64,000 nucleotides of DNA. It comes from Saururus chinensis (lineage: Eukaryota; Streptophyta; Magnoliopsida; Piperales; Saururaceae). Position numbers and translations under genes: made by a program. Each line of letters opens with the position of its first letter. Positions within the stretch are counted from its first letter, which is position 1. Where the stretch lies: contig CP141146.1 in the NCBI GenBank assembly GCA_035235625.1, positions 21,756,501 through 21,820,500 on the forward strand. Reading direction: 5' to 3'. The notes beneath the pieces were generated by a model, which was not told the origin of the DNA, searched no databases, and was given only the letters and a program-made list of their open reading frames with translations. Shown here in pieces: positions 35,059-48,480 of this stretch.

Positions 35059-37258
35059 CCAAGCTGCAGGTCTGTTTTTTTATCAAAGTAAAATGGGAGA
35101 GAAGACTCCCTTCTATAAAATTGAATCGGTATACAATGTAGCTTTTTCCTTAATGATATCATATGGGATACAATGTAACTTTTTCCTTGTTGATAAAATA
35201 TAAATATGAATACAATATAAATACGATACAAATATGTCACCTATTTTGGAATATCCATGCTACCTAGAATAAAGATCAAAAGGTATAAGGAAACATCCGG
35301 GTAATTCATGGTTGTTAAAAGAAAATTTTCAATTCTTAGACAAAAGTCCAACTTTTCTCTTCCCTGCGCCGTCCGTGATTCTCTAGCAGTCCGGCACACG
35401 TTTACATCACAAACTCAAGAACAATTGTGGCAACAGTTCCCTATGAGGGAAGAAAACAACAATTCCAGCATCAGCCCCTTCCGTTCATCTCCGCACGTCT
35501 TTTAAGCCTTCACGCTCACGTTTAAAGGTTGGTAATTCTCATTTGTCGTTTTTCAAATCCTTGTGTACATGTCTGAAAAGGTCTTTGTTGATGCTTCTGT
35601 TGCTATTTTTTAGCTGGTCTGAACGCTCCTTCTCGTAAATTACTCTTATGTGAACAAAAAAATCATGCTCATCACCAATGTACGGGAATGAACACGTGAT
35701 GAATACGATTTTCTTATTGCGTAACTAATAATTTCTCCTTATTCTTACACAATTCTTGACTCGTTTAATCTAAAAAATACAGTTAATCCATGCCTCTAAT
35801 TTGACTACACTAACGGTGGGAATACAGTTAATCCATGCCTCTAATTGAAAGGAAACAGGTCCATTTTGATGAAGTATATATGCAATAACTAATTCAACTC
35901 TCACCTCGTACACTTTCTGCAATTATATATTTTTTCTTTCACATTAATAGTTTCATTTAGTTTTTTGTAAAAAACTTTTAGATGGGGTGTTTGTCTACCC
36001 TTGTTTTAGCTGATCTACCCCATATATACACAGATAATTGAAATGCGGTAGTTGAAAAAAGGGGTGAGAGACTTCTCGTTTAAAATATTTTAATTTATTT
36101 TTAAAAACTAAATTGAGTTAGACGGTTAAAATGATCAACAAAGAAAGAAAGACTTTCAAGATGATGCAGAGACGCCTGACGACAAAATAAGATTCCTCTA
36201 GCTGACTCAAAGACATTTGCATCCCAATTTCGTGCCTAGAGGCCAACTTAGTCAAAGAGATTTGTGGAAAATGCTTACTTTGGAATACTGTATCGCTTCT
36301 TCTTGAACTAGAAGATAACCGACCAGGTGAATTATGCCGGCTAAAAGAAGTGGCGTATTAATTGTTTACGTGTTCCACGCAAACCTTGATATAAGTCTAG
36401 GCGTTATACTGTAGTGATGGGGTGTGGCATAGGAGGTCGATCTGTCCCCCTTTTGCACGCAGATGTTGGATTGAACATAAATTAAAAAAACGTGTCTATG
36501 TACCCAAAAATCTCTTTGTACCTCAATAACCCCATAAATTCCTTTATAAATTTTTGGGTGAAGCGGAGTACTAAGCGGATAATTAGGGTACATATAAACA
36601 AGTTCAAATTACAAAAATTTAAGTGACGTGAAGATTTATATGCGATGAACCCATTTTATAATCTAAATATTATTATCTAGTAGAGTTTATTTTTTTTGTC
36701 TTCACTAATCAACAGTGCTTAGATGATAAAGTAGGTTCATGACATATGAAACTTCACATCAATATAGCATTACCTACTCAGCATAAATTACACAAGCAAC
36801 CTCCTTCACCATCTTAGCCCCTCTAGTATGTTTGGCAAGGACGCTAAGACCAATCAAGTCTTGGGAGATGTTTTCCGCTTGAATTAATAGAAGGGAGTTT
36901 CCTCCCCCTTTTATTTGATAAAAAAAATCAAGTATTGTACCTCTACGTAATTTTGATAGAGAACAAAGGTATAATTCTAATTTACCCACTTCTAAATAAG
37001 CAACTAAGCCCGTCTGGTTAAATAAGAAATGTAATTGATGCCAAATAGATGATAAGAAGTGGTTATTCGCGTCTAAATTTGTATGAACTCATAAGGGCCA
37101 AATGGCCTCCCCCAATCAGCCAACCAAACTCTCACATCAGTTAGGTGTGCACTTGCAATGTTTATGCAACAATAAAGCCAAAGAACCACATAGAAACAAT
37201 AATAATCCCAAAGAAAGTAGCAGCAGACTCCAGCCATAAACAAAATTGTCACCGGGAT
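35059..37258. repeat. P block 2a
   Basis: Close copy of P block 1a, with small differences: an extra ATGATATCATATGGGATACAATG duplication-like stretch near 35150, a repeated ACAGTTAATCCATGCC at 35780-35850, and a deletion of GATGCAAACAATGAAGCG near 36390. Lengths of quoted motifs are partial. No FAR exons. Confidence 0.8.
36490..36604. mobile_element. Fold-back MITE in P block 2a
   Basis: Same family and position as 25768-25882; ends ACGTGTCTATGTACCC and GGGTACATATAAACAAG. Confidence 0.55.
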
Positions 37259-37623
37259 AAGTTTTCTTCTAGGAATCTATGTGCAACTAGCAACTAACCT
37301 GAGTCTTTTACCCATGCAATCACAAGAACCCATGCTTTACTAAAAGAGGCTTCACCTTAAAACTTTTTATTCAATAACTCTTTTGCTTAATTACAATGAC
37401 AAAGGATCTTAAAATTTCACTAAACCTAAGGAACAACTTTGTACTTGGATAGAACTATGCACCCTATGAATCAAACCTTTGCCCAAATTGTCTCACAAGA
37501 TTGTTGATGCCCTCTCATCAGCCAACTACCCTCTCATCAGCCAACTACCTCTTTATATAAGCAATAGGGTTTGGACAAAGCCTAGTACTAGTACAACATA
37601 GTCAGCTTTTTACAAAGTTGGAA

Positions 37624-38352
37624 CCATGGAAGGCAGTATCGACCGTATCGGTCGATGCGTACCCGTATCGGTCGACACCGATACGGTACGGGGGGCAATA
37701 CGCCCCCCACATGATTCTACGATATGTACCGGTCATACCATATTGATACAGCCGATACGTATCGATATTATATTAAAAAATTAATTTTAAATTAAAAAAA
37801 TTTCAAAAAAATTTCAAAAAAATTTTTTGAATTTTTTTTCTTAAAAATAAAAAACAATTCAAACCCAACTTCTTTGAAAGTTTAAGTTTTAGTTATATTA
37901 AAAATAATAATTTTAAAGTTATATAAGATCAATACAAGTAGGTCTATATAATTTACATAATTATTTTTTTTTGCATATAGTGATCCACAAATATACATTT
38001 ATTTAAACATATAACTTAGACTCATATTAAGCATATTAGTTATTTTTAAAATAAATTAATTTTAAAGCACTTAATATAGGAAAGAATGACTAATAATTTA
38101 TATTAGACGGAGAACATAATAGTATATAGTTTTAAATGAACTAATTTTAGAATATTTGTATCGGTTAATACGACATTATAAGGTTTTATTATGCTCTAAA
38201 AAAGTATTATAATAATATATTATTAGTTATAATATTTTTTATATTTATAAAAGGGTTTATGCCTGTTTCGGCGTGTACCAAGCATATCATCTGCGCGTAC
38301 ACATATCCATAGTCATCGATACTCTCATGAGTATTGATACGGCCTTCCATGG
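37624..38352. mobile_element. TIR element with GATACGG motifs, copy 2
   Basis: Counterpart of 26895-27596; ends CCATGGAAGGCAGTATC and GATACGGCCTTCCATGG, one change from a perfect inverted repeat. An added CATCGATACTCTCATGAGTAT stretch sits near the right end (partial quotation). Confidence 0.6.
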
Positions 38353-39014
38353 TTGTTGGTTGGAACAAAGAGCTTCAGGCCAATTGCAACAAGGAAATGC
38401 ACCCCCATCCATAGCCTTTTGCCTAGAATATGCTTTGCCCAGCTATGGGCATTGTCTAGAGTCCTTGGGCCTCTAGGAGAGTATTTCCACATGCACTCTT
38501 GCCGTTGTATCTGTCTCCCATTGGATTTCAAAAAGACTTCTGATATATGACCTTGCCAATTATCCTCTAGCAATGCCTCATCCATGCGCACACATTGCCA
38601 GCGGCATATGCAGGCACCATCACCCATGTATGAGGGCATAGTTGCTTGCATATGTACATATGACCTTGGCCATCCACATTAGAATGTAGGTGCTTTACCC
38701 AACTAATCTTTTTGCTTGAGGCTCTTGCTCATGTATGTGGCACCTAGGCTACCACTAAGTCCTACTTGTAGTAGGACTGCCCCCTCCTTATATAGTTTTG
38801 GAGATTTTTTACATTTTGCTAGAGTGTTAGCCAAAGTAGCCGTACATATATAGTTAACCCAAAATTTTCCAAAGTGCTTGTTTGGACTTGAAACACACTT
38901 AGAATACTTTGGAACACTTATAATATATCATTTTGAAGTTTTGAAGCCTTTCGGGAAAATACATTCATGCCCATTAACCTCATGATCTTGCGGGGACTAT
39001 TGCTTTTATTAAGC

Positions 39015-39340
39015 ACACCTGTTGCCTACATTGCGTGTATCTATTGCACATAGTGCATGAATCTGCTTCATACATTGTGCTTATCTGCTGCACATTTTGT
39101 GTACACCTAATTCACAGGTTGCATGCAACTGCCAAGCATGGTGCACACTAGTACTGTTGCATATGTTGTGTGTTTCTTCCACTCACATTGCGTGCCTATG
39201 TCACCACATATGTTGCATGCCTATGCTGGACACATTGCATGCCCCTAATGCCTTTGTTGTATAACAGCAACGTTGCATGCCTATGCTGCATACATTGCAC
39301 ACCAATGTTGCACATATTGTGTGCCTTTTCTGACCACATT
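39015..39340. repeat. Imperfect short tandem repeats, copy 2
   Basis: Same CATTGCATGCCTATG-type array as 28262-28600, nearly identical in unit order. Confidence 0.6.
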
Positions 39341-39724
39341 GTACACCTAAAGTGCTACTCCAAGTCTTCAACCATGTAAGGTATTTAGTCTCAAAAACCC
39401 CTTGGTGCTTGGCCAACACCTTGATTTCTTCATATCCGCATTATGCACCAAAGTTGTTGCGCATCTACACCCGACTTGTACATGCTTTGGCCTTTTTGTC
39501 TATCAATGCCTTTGGCAAGAGCCCCCAAATCCCATGCAACTCATTGCAGGGCTAACAAGCCCCCCTCTCTTTAAGTTTTCCATGCCCTCATCAAACCCCC
39601 AACTTCCCAATTGCTCTGATGGAAGATCTCCAACTATCTGTGTCGCACTCGGGGATTTTGGAAGCATATATAAAAATTTTAATAAAAATATTAGAGTTTG
39701 TCTAGGCTTGCGGTTGTAGTTATT

Positions 39725-41703
39725 CACTATAAACAAGGTATAAAATTTTTAATTCTTAGATAAAGTCCAATTTTTCTCTTTCTTGCGCCGTCTGTGATTC
39801 TCAATCAGTCCGGCACACGTTTACATCACGAACTCAAGAACAATTGTGGCAACAGTTCCATATGAGGGAAGAAAACAACAATTCCAGCATCAGCCCCTTC
39901 CCTTTCATCTCTGCACGTCTTTTAAGCCTTCACGCTCACGTTTAAAGGTTGGTAATTCTCATCTGTCGTTTTTCAAATCCTTGTTGACATGTCTGAAAAG
40001 GTCTGTTGATGCTTCTGTTCTATTTTTTAGCGGGTCTGAACGCTCCTTCTCCTGAAATTACTCTTATGTGAACAAAAAAATCATGCTCATCACCCATGTA
40101 CGGGAATGAACACGTGATGAATACGATTTTCTTATTGCGTAACTAATAATTTCTCCTTATTCTTACACAATTCTTGACTCGTTTAATCTAACAAATACAG
40201 TTAATCCATGCCTCTAATTTGACTACTCTAACGGTGGGAATACTGTCTATAATTGAAAGGAAACAGGTCCATTTTGATGAAGTATATATGCAATAACTAA
40301 TTCAACTCTCACCTCGTACACTTTCCGCAATTATATATTTTCTCTTTCACATTAATAGTTTCATTTAGTTTTTTGTAAAAAACTTTTAGATGACGTGTTT
40401 GTCAAGCCTTGTTTTAGCGGATCTACCCCATATATACACATATATATACCGACTGTGTTAATTGAAATGAGGTAGTTGAAAAAAGGGGTGAGAGACTTCT
40501 CATTTAAATATTTTAGTTTATTTTTAAAAACCAAATTGGGTTAGACGGTTAAAATGATCAACAAAGAAAGAAAGACGTTAAAGATGATGCAGAGACGCCT
40601 GACGACAAAATAAGATTCCTCTAGCTGACTAGAAGACATTGGCATCCCAATTTCGTGCCCGGAGGCCAACTTAGTCAAAGAGATTTGTGGAAAATGCCTA
40701 CTTTGGAATACTGTATCGCTTCATCCTCAACTAGAAGATACCTGACCAGCTGAATTATGCCGGCTAAATGAAGTGACGTATTAATTGTTTACGTGTTCCA
40801 CGCAAACCTTGATGCAAACAATGAAGTGGATATAAGTCTAGGCGTTACTATAGTAGTGATGGGGTGTGGCATAGGAGGTCGATCTGTCCCCCTTTTGCAC
40901 GGATTGAACATAAATTAAAAGAACGTGTCTACATGTACCCAAAAATCTCTTTGTACCTCAATAACCCCATAAACCCCTTTATAAATATGTGGGTGAAGCG
41001 GAGTACTAAGCGGATAATTAGGGTGCATATAAACCAGTTCAAATTAAAAATATTTGAGTGATGCGAAGATTTATATGCGATGAACCTATTTTATAATCTA
41101 AATATCATTATTTAGTAGGGTTTATTTTTTTTTTGTCTTCACTAATCAACAGTGATAATAAAGTAAGTTCATTGAAACATCACATCAATATAGCATTACT
41201 TACCTAGCATAAATTACACAAGAAACCTCCTTCACCATCTTAGCCCCTCTGGTATGTTTAGCAAAGGACGCTAAACCAATCAAGTCTAGGGAGATGTTTT
41301 GCGAATTAATAGAAGGGAGTTTCATCCCCCTTTCATATGATAAAATAAATCAAGTATTGTGCCTATACGTAATTTTGATAGAGAACAAGGGTATAATTGT
41401 AATTTACCCACTTCTAAATAAGCAACTCGTACTAAACTATTAGACAGAAGCCAGTCTGGTTAAAAAAGAAATGTAATTGATGCCAAATAGATGATAAGAA
41501 GTGGTTATTCGCGTCTAAATTTGTATGAAGTGCATAGCACTCATAATGGCCACACGGCCTCCCCCAATCAGCCAACCAAACGCTCTCACATCAGTTAGGT
41601 GTGAACTTGCTTATGCAACAATAGAACCAAAGAACCAAATAAAAACAATAATAATCCCAAAGTAAGTGGCAGCATACTCCAACCATAAATAAAAGAACGT
41701 GGT
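39725..41703. repeat. P block 2b
   Basis: Counterpart of P block 1b but without its ~250-bp deletion. Ends at the left side of the GC-rich TIR element. Contains the fold-back MITE at 40923-41040. Confidence 0.75.
40923..41040. mobile_element. Fold-back MITE in P block 2b
   Basis: Ends ACGTGTCTACATGTACCC and GGGTGCATATAAACCAG; same family as the other P-block copies. Confidence 0.55.
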
Positions 41704-42282
41704 CATTTAGACCCCTCTTTTTTCCCTGTGTCCCCCACTGCTTTTTTAACCCACTATTTTTATTAAAATCTCCCACATCCCCCATTTTTACCCTACTTTT
41801 TTTTCTACCCACTTCCCTTCTTCCTCTTCCTTCTTCTCCAGCACCGGCATCAACACTGGAGTCTTTTTCTCGACGTCGCTGGTTCAAGCAGCGATAGTGG
41901 TCGGTCACTGTGCACTTGCCACAGCTGCTCACAGGCCGCAGCCGTGCACTGGAAGCGACCAGCGGTCGTGCGCTAGTCGCAGCCACCGCAGCCGGCCAGA
42001 TCTGGCTGGCCGTGACTCTCGTCTCGTGGTCCTGTGCGCAGGCCGCGGCCGTGTGCTGGTCACGGATTTGGCCGGCCGCGGCACGAGCTAGCCGGCCGTG
42101 GTGGCCGCCGGAGTTGGTGCCGACAGCCGCCGGTATCGGAGGAGAAGAGAAAGAGAGTGAGATTTATGTTTGGGGGAAGCATGGGTAAAAGGGATGGGGA
42201 GATATGGGGGAAAGAAGTAAAAAGAAAAATTACAGTTTTTTCTTTGTTTAGGGGATAAGGGAAAAAAATGGGGTCTAAATAA
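41704..42282. mobile_element. GC-rich TIR element, copy in large repeat 2
   Basis: Ends CATTTAGACCCC...TTTTTTCCCTG and, inverted, GGGAAAAAAATGGGGTCTAAAT. The 579-bp interior is strikingly GC-rich (GGCCGCGGCC, GCCGGCCG motifs at 41930-42130) against an AT-rich background. Related to 48910-49562. Open frames inside follow GC composition and are not conserved between the copies. Target duplication not determined. Confidence 0.65.
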
Positions 42283-43984
42283 GTTTTCTACTAGGAATCT
42301 ACCATGTCCAACTAGCAACTAACTGGAGTCTTTCACCCATGCAATCACAAGAACCCATGCTTTACGAAAAGAGGCTTCACCTCAAAACTTTTTATTCAAT
42401 AACTCTTTTACTTAATTACAATGACAAAGGATCTAACTTTTTCACTAAACCCAAGGAACAACTTTGTACTTGGATAGAACTATGCACCCTATGAATCAGA
42501 CCTTTGCCCAAATTGTCTCACAAGATTGTTGATGCCCTCTCATCAGCCAACTACCTCTTTATATAAGCAATAGGGTTTGGACAAAGCCTAGTACTAGTAC
42601 AACATAGCCAGCTCTTTTCAAAGTCAGAACAGTCAGGCCAATTGCAACAAGTAAATGCACCCCCATCCATAGCCATTTGCCTAGAATATGCTTTGCCCAG
42701 CTATGGGCATCGTCCAAGAGTCCTTGGGCCTCTATGAGAGTATTTCCATATGAACTCTTGCCGTTGTATCCGTCTCCCATTGGATTTCAAACAAGACTTC
42801 CGAGATATGCTATGACCCTTGCCAATCATCCTCTAGCAATGCCTCATCCATGCGCACACATTGCCAGCGGTATATGCAGGCACCAACACCCATGTACGAG
42901 GGCATGGTTGCTTGCATATGTACAGATGACTTTGGCCATCCGCATTAGAATGTAGGTGCTTTACCCAACTATCCATTTTGCTTCAGGCTTTTGCTCATGC
43001 ATGCGGCACCTAGGCTACCACTAAGTCCTACTTGCCCGCTCCTTATATAGTTTTGGAGATTTTGTACATTTTGCTAGAGTGTTAGCCAAAGTAGCCGTAC
43101 ATATATAGTCAACCCAAAAATTTCCAAAGTGCTTGTCTGGACTTGAAACACACCTAGAATACTTCGGAACACTTATAATATATCAGTTTGAAGTTTTGAA
43201 GCCTTCAGGGAAAATACATTCATGCCCATTAACCTCAAGATGTTGCGGGGACTATTGCTTTTATTACGCACACCTATTGCCTACATTGCATGCATATGCT
43301 TCATACATTGTGCTTATCTGCTGCACATTTTGTGTACACCTAATTCACAGGTTGCATGCAACTGCCAAGCATGGTGCACACTAGTACTGTTGCATATGTT
43401 GTGTGTTTCTGCCACTCACATTACGTGCCTATGTTGCAAATGGTGCACATCAAATGCCTATGCCAGACACATTGCATGCCCCTGATGCCTTTGTTGTATA
43501 ACAACAACGTTGCATGCCTCTGCTGCATGCGTTGCACACCAATGCTGCACATATTGTGTGCCTTTGCTGAACGCATTGTACACCTAAGTTGCTACTCCAA
43601 GTCTTCAACCATGTAAGGTATTTAGTCTCAAAAACCCCTTGGTGCTTGGCCAACACCTTGATTTCTTCATATCCACATTATGCACCAAAGTTGTTGCGCA
43701 TCTACACCCGACTTGTGCATGCTTTGGCCTTTTCGTCTGCCAATGCCTATGGCAAGATCCCCCAAATCCCATGCAACTCATTGTAGGGCTAACAAGCCCC
43801 CTCTCTTTAAGTTTTCCATGCCCTCATTGAATCCCCAACTTCCCAGTTGCTCTGATGGAAGATCTCCAACCATATGTGTCGCAATCGGGGATTTTGGAAG
43901 TATATATAAAAGTTTTAATAAAAATATCAGAGTTTGCCCGGGCTTGCGGCTGTAGATATTCACTATAAACATGGTATAAAATTT
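42283..43984 (-). repeat. L block 2b
   Basis: Third L copy, lacking the GATACGG TIR element (unoccupied site near 42625), and with its own substitutions and small deletions. Retains the minus-strand TATA-like motif (about 42556-42566) and the short-repeat array (43272-43575). Copy 1 of the large repeat has no equivalent. Confidence 0.6.
43272..43575. repeat. Imperfect short tandem repeats, copy 3
   Basis: Third copy of the CATTGCATGCCTATG-type array; unit composition differs from the first two (TTGCAAATGGTGCAC replaces one unit). Confidence 0.55.
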
Positions 43985-44216
43985 AGTTTCCTAGGAATTA
44001 CCATAAGTGTGCAAACACACAAGGAGAAAAATAATAAGAGTTCTAACTTAAATTTATGGGATGGTTGAAATCTTTGAAATCATCTAGGAAACTCACAAGT
44101 AGGCTCTTCTACCCGCCTACTAAGCTTTGCCAAAACTGTAAGGTTTGGGTGGTGGTGAACATTTTAAAATACTTACTATGAGAATTTATACTACGAGACA
44201 TAAAATAACATATAAC
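43985..44216. other. Segment between L block 2b and S block 2
   Basis: About 230 bp found only in copy 2. No coding sequence or recognisable element. Its right edge (GTTTCAAAACACATAAT) aligns with the break in copy 1 (GTTTAAAAACACATAAT). Confidence 0.45.
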
Positions 44217-45980
44217 AGTTTCAAAACACATAATACAAATAATACTTTAAAAAAATAGGGTATGCCTCTCACCCAAAACTACCCCTAGAGCTTCTTCCTA
44301 TGTATTGAAGATGCTCCCAGGGTTTGCAAGCTCTCATAGGTTGCTACAAGTGTCTAAGACACCTACTCCATCTTATAGACTTTGTTGTGGGTGCAAAGTA
44401 GTCACCTCTTACTCCTCCATAGATCATCACAAAACACCTTGTGCTTGTGGAGAGAAGAGACCCGTACTCATGGGGCGCCAGGATCAATATGTAGAGAGTC
44501 TTCCCATGATATTATCTACCTTAGCATGCAGAGCCTTCTTAAAGGTTCCCGCCCCTTGTCAGCAGCTAACCAAGGTTCCCGCCCTTCATTAGGGGCTAAC
44601 TAGGCTGAAATATGTATCGTACACCTGATTCCAAACCAGATTATAACAGTGCCCTCTTCTAATCCACGTAGCTCTATCATTAAGCACCCAACAATAGCTC
44701 CAAAGAAATAAATCAATCATCAGTTCCCAAACTCATAAAGGGCACCTTTTCTTTGAAAACATTATATACCAAGGTTTATAGTTTTAAAAACCATAGCCTC
44801 GGCTCTACAAGCCATGGGAGTGTCACTAATAGTGACTCCAAAGATAGGATTCTTCGCTCATTCCAACAAGACAGATATCATTTCTTCATCCCATTTCAGT
44901 AATTCGATCACCATGCTTATACATATTTTTGAAAATAATCTTGAGAATTATCCTTTCAACAAGGACGAGTTATCTAAAACCGCCTTTCAAACATACCGTA
45001 CTTTATTCATAACGAAAATAGTGGCGAAGCTAGATTTTCTCTATCTCATACGCTACAACATGTATAATTCATAATCAAATTCTAAGGATAAACCATTTGA
45101 TAAAAAAAAAAAAGACAATCATAACAGTCACAATATATAAATCATATCATATTCTAACATATAATCATTCAAAAAATTAAATATATGTGTAGAATCATAC
45201 ATATATTAAGTTCAAAGGACAACCAAAGTAAACATTTATACTATAAGATAGGATAAAAACCTCTACCTTACTCTCAGCGCGAGTTCAAAGTCAATTAGCC
45301 TAACTTTCTGTACTTAGATGTCCATTTCTTGGGCTTTACAATGCATTGTATTTAAGGCCATTGCAATTGCATATCATAATAAATATAATTATGTGTTTGA
45401 AATTTATAGTTTACTTGCATATTCTACCAATCTCTGCTTTAAAACTCTATGTTGAGGTATGAATTCTCGTCCCTTATGTGTTTGGACTTCAATGTTATGT
45501 GTTTTGACTTCAAATTCTCTAACATTGTAAGTCCTCCAAGTTCAGGCCGACTACAACAAACTCTTTTTTTTTTTACAAACTCTCTATATCAATGTCAAGG
45601 CTAGGATGTTATCATCCCAGAGGCACATATATCATAGCCGCTTATCTGAGTCACATTTCTGGGCTCAGACAACATATGAGAGAGTTAGGGCGGAGAGGAG
45701 AAAAGTAGCAGCGGTGAGGCGAGGGAGGAGTATATGAGAGAGTAAGGGCAGAGAGGAGGAGGTGAGAGGTAAGAGGGGAGGGTAGAGATGATAGAGTTAA
45801 TGTGGCAAGGAGAAGGACAATGATAGGATGGGAGGGCGAAAGGAAGAGAAGGATAGTGACAATAGGGAAGAATGGAGAAAAGAGAAGGCAAAAGGGGATT
45901 GAGGAAGATAGAAAAAGAGGGAGGGGAGGATAACAAGGGTATTTTGGGAGTTTTACCTCTCACTTATATTACACCCAACA
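44217..45980 (-). repeat. S block 2 (LTR-like)
   Basis: Counterpart of S block 1 with an intact right end: on the minus strand it starts TGTTGGGTGTAATATAAG at 45980, followed by a long pyrimidine-rich tract (45960-45670). That is the form of a plant LTR start. The other LTR end was not found. Confidence 0.5.
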
Positions 45981-47230
45981 CATTTCATTTACATAAAGGG
46001 CCTTTGCTCATTTTGCTTAACTTTTTCTATTTGATGCGCAACCCAAAATTCCTTCTAATTTTTAATATGCAAAAAGATTTAATTTATGTGATGCACATAT
46101 TCAACTTTAAAAAATATTAAAATCATAGTTGAAAATTATTATATAAATATATTGTACAAGTTTTGAAACAAATGTATTATAGATGAGGAAGTTGTATTTG
46201 TTAATGGAGTTTTGGAGTAATAGGGTTACCTCTGAGTCGCCATGGAGTTTGATTCAAAAAGCCAAGTAGTGGAATCATCCATGGAGTTTTTGATGTCAAT
46301 ATGGAGCTTTAGAACCATGAATTAACTAGTCATGACTATATAAAAATGTTGATTAATACCTCGTAATGAGTTCACTTAGAAATATCATTTATTGAAACTA
46401 ATGTTATAAGCAAGGTGTTTTATTGATTATTTTGTTAGTAGCTCACTAACAGTATCTTTATACAGGTTATTTAAGCTTTACATTAACTAAAGTGATATTT
46501 TCATAAACAACTAATAGCAATGTCCACCCACATTTTTTCACATTAGCATAGTAATTGAAAGCATTTAGATAACAATTTTGTTCCCAAGTTAAGTTTATAA
46601 TTAGATCTTTGTTGTACTACAATTACTTACTAGGAGGACAATACCCTCCTTATATTCATCCTATGAGTCATTTTCTGAGTTAAATTTTACATATAAAGTA
46701 TTTGATATTGTGACCATGTAAAATGAAGTTTTGTTTGATTATATCGTCTTATTGAAGAAATTGATTGTATTGTCATCTTACTGCCCAACATATTTTTTTA
46801 TCTTACTAGGAAGTCTTTAGTTTTTTTAAGGAAGGCTAAACATATGATGATAATGAAAAAAAAAAAAAAAATTAGACCAATATATCCTATAATTTTGCTC
46901 AAATTTGATTAGTGTAAATGTACAAATTGTCCATAAACGAATACTTTGATCTAACATGATTTGATTGTGATTCCATCAAGACTCCGAGTTGACTCGACTC
47001 TATGGGCTTTGGAGTTGAGTCCGAGTCTTCAGTTTTAAACATTGACAGAACCCCTTCTAGACAAGGTTTGGGCCCACATAGTGTGGCAAAACTTCCCATT
47101 CCTAGATATAAGAGAAATTATTAAAAATATTTCTAAATATGTAAGAAAAATGCAAGTATTGCATAGATATTGCTACTACAATCCCGTTGTTTGTTCAAAA
47201 TTTTGTAGTTTATATTTATAATTTACTTGC
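45981..47230. other. AT-rich intergenic sequence
   Basis: Unique in this window. Includes an A run near 46856-46870 and a GAGTCGAGT-like inverted motif near 46985-47030. No coding sequence, RNA gene or complete transposon recognised. Confidence 0.45.
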
Positions 47231-47233
47231 AAC

Positions 47234-47400
47234 TTGAGAAGGAAAATTGCATGTATTTGTAGTGGTAATGTGAGTGCCAAAGCTAATGCTATGTTGGAGG
47301 GAGTTCCTTATTCAATTGCTATTGGTCTTTTGCCCCTCATTGTCGAGTCGGACTCCTTTCTCCATATCTCGATGGTCAAAGATATTTTTTTGTTGTTCCA
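47234..47400 (+). pseudogene. RNase H-like (RVT_3) fragment of a LINE or LTR element
   Basis: The translation SAKANAMLEGVPYSIAIGL followed by LPLIVESDSF resembles the plant RNase H-like motif (A/E-A-A-L-x-G-L-x-x-A ... P-L-x-V-E-S-D-S), including the final catalytic-type Asp region. Only about 50 residues remain, without the first catalytic Asp. Confidence 0.5.
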
Positions 47401-48480
47401 TTGGAGTATTCATCACTAAGTTGAAGAGATCAAGAATTTCATTCATTCTCAACCGGTTCTAAGCTAACTCCTTGACTAACTACCTTGATAAAACGGCTTG
47501 CTCAAGTTAATCCCTAATGATCAGCTCCATCATCTAAAATGCCTAACCGCGTCCGATTGATCAGGCGTATAGATTTGAAGAATCAGAAAATAAGATTTAT
47601 GTCTAGTTGTAGTGTTATTGTTGATTGTTGTGTTGATCTTCAGATAGTGAAGATGCTGGATGGGCCAAATGTGAGGAAGGGAGGATAGCAGTCGAGCATG
47701 ACACTAGGGATCGAGCTTGGGTTGGCCTGCAGGTGAGGGAGTGGATTAGCTTAGGCTTTTTTTCTTTATACTTTCATTGAAAATGCTCTGACTCGGACCC
47801 TTGGGTTACAGGTTCAACTAGACGGTTCAAGCAACAAAAAAATAACTACATATCCCAAAATACCTTCTAGGTCTAGTTGAAACTGGTCAGATCCCATTTT
47901 TTAAACAGTGGCTAGTAGGGGTGGCAAAATATAGGAAGCGTTTTCAATGCTAGCCAATGACCATGACCAAGTGTAAGGATATTAAAGAATACCGGGGAAC
48001 CGTTGATAAGTGGGGAGTATAGAAAACTCTTCCTAAACTATGACGTAAACATGTTGTAATAAGCACAAACTCTCGTACGGCAGTCAATATATGCAAACAG
48101 TGAAGCAAACGACCCTGAATTCCGGAGTCATCATAGATTTGATTTACTGGCCAGCTCTTATTAGCATTGCTGCCGACTGACCACAAAGTTGAACACAAAA
48201 ATAAGAACCCTTACACAGCTGTGATGAGCTATTACACGTCAGCAGGCTGCAGTTGAAGTATTCATGAATATTAAGCTTCAGGTGTTGCCTAGGATGGTTA
48301 AACGTTTTTCCTGTCCTTAGTGTGGAAATGTCTGCTGTAGCTCATTTTTTAATTGCAGTAAATATGTCGTTGTAGACATTATTAAAATCTCAAGACATAG
48401 TTCTTGGCAGATGACCTGGACCTACTTGACCATGAACAGAGATTGTTAAACACAAGGATGCACAGATATGGATACGGGGT
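47401..48480. repeat. Diverged T copy upstream of FAR
   Basis: Starts at GTATTCATCACTAAGTTGAAG and follows the T unit through ATTCCGGAGTCATCATAG to TACTTGACCATGAACAGAG. It lacks the LTR at the position where units A-D carry one (CTATAGCTCTGAAGCTC, a decayed unoccupied site near 48515). More diverged from A-D than they are from each other. Confidence 0.65.

Larger units (their letters stand above)
37259..39724 (-). repeat. L block 2a
   Basis: Close copy of L block 1a. It has an extra direct repeat of CCCTCTCATCAGCCAACTAC at about 37510-37550, next to the minus-strand TATA-like motif. Contains the TIR element (37624-38352) and the short-repeat array (39015-39340). Confidence 0.6.

Noticed and set aside
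41591-42318. Several overlapping GC-rich frames
   Set aside because: They sit inside and across the ends of a TIR element; long frames on both strands follow from GC-rich composition, and the related element at 48910 does not preserve them.
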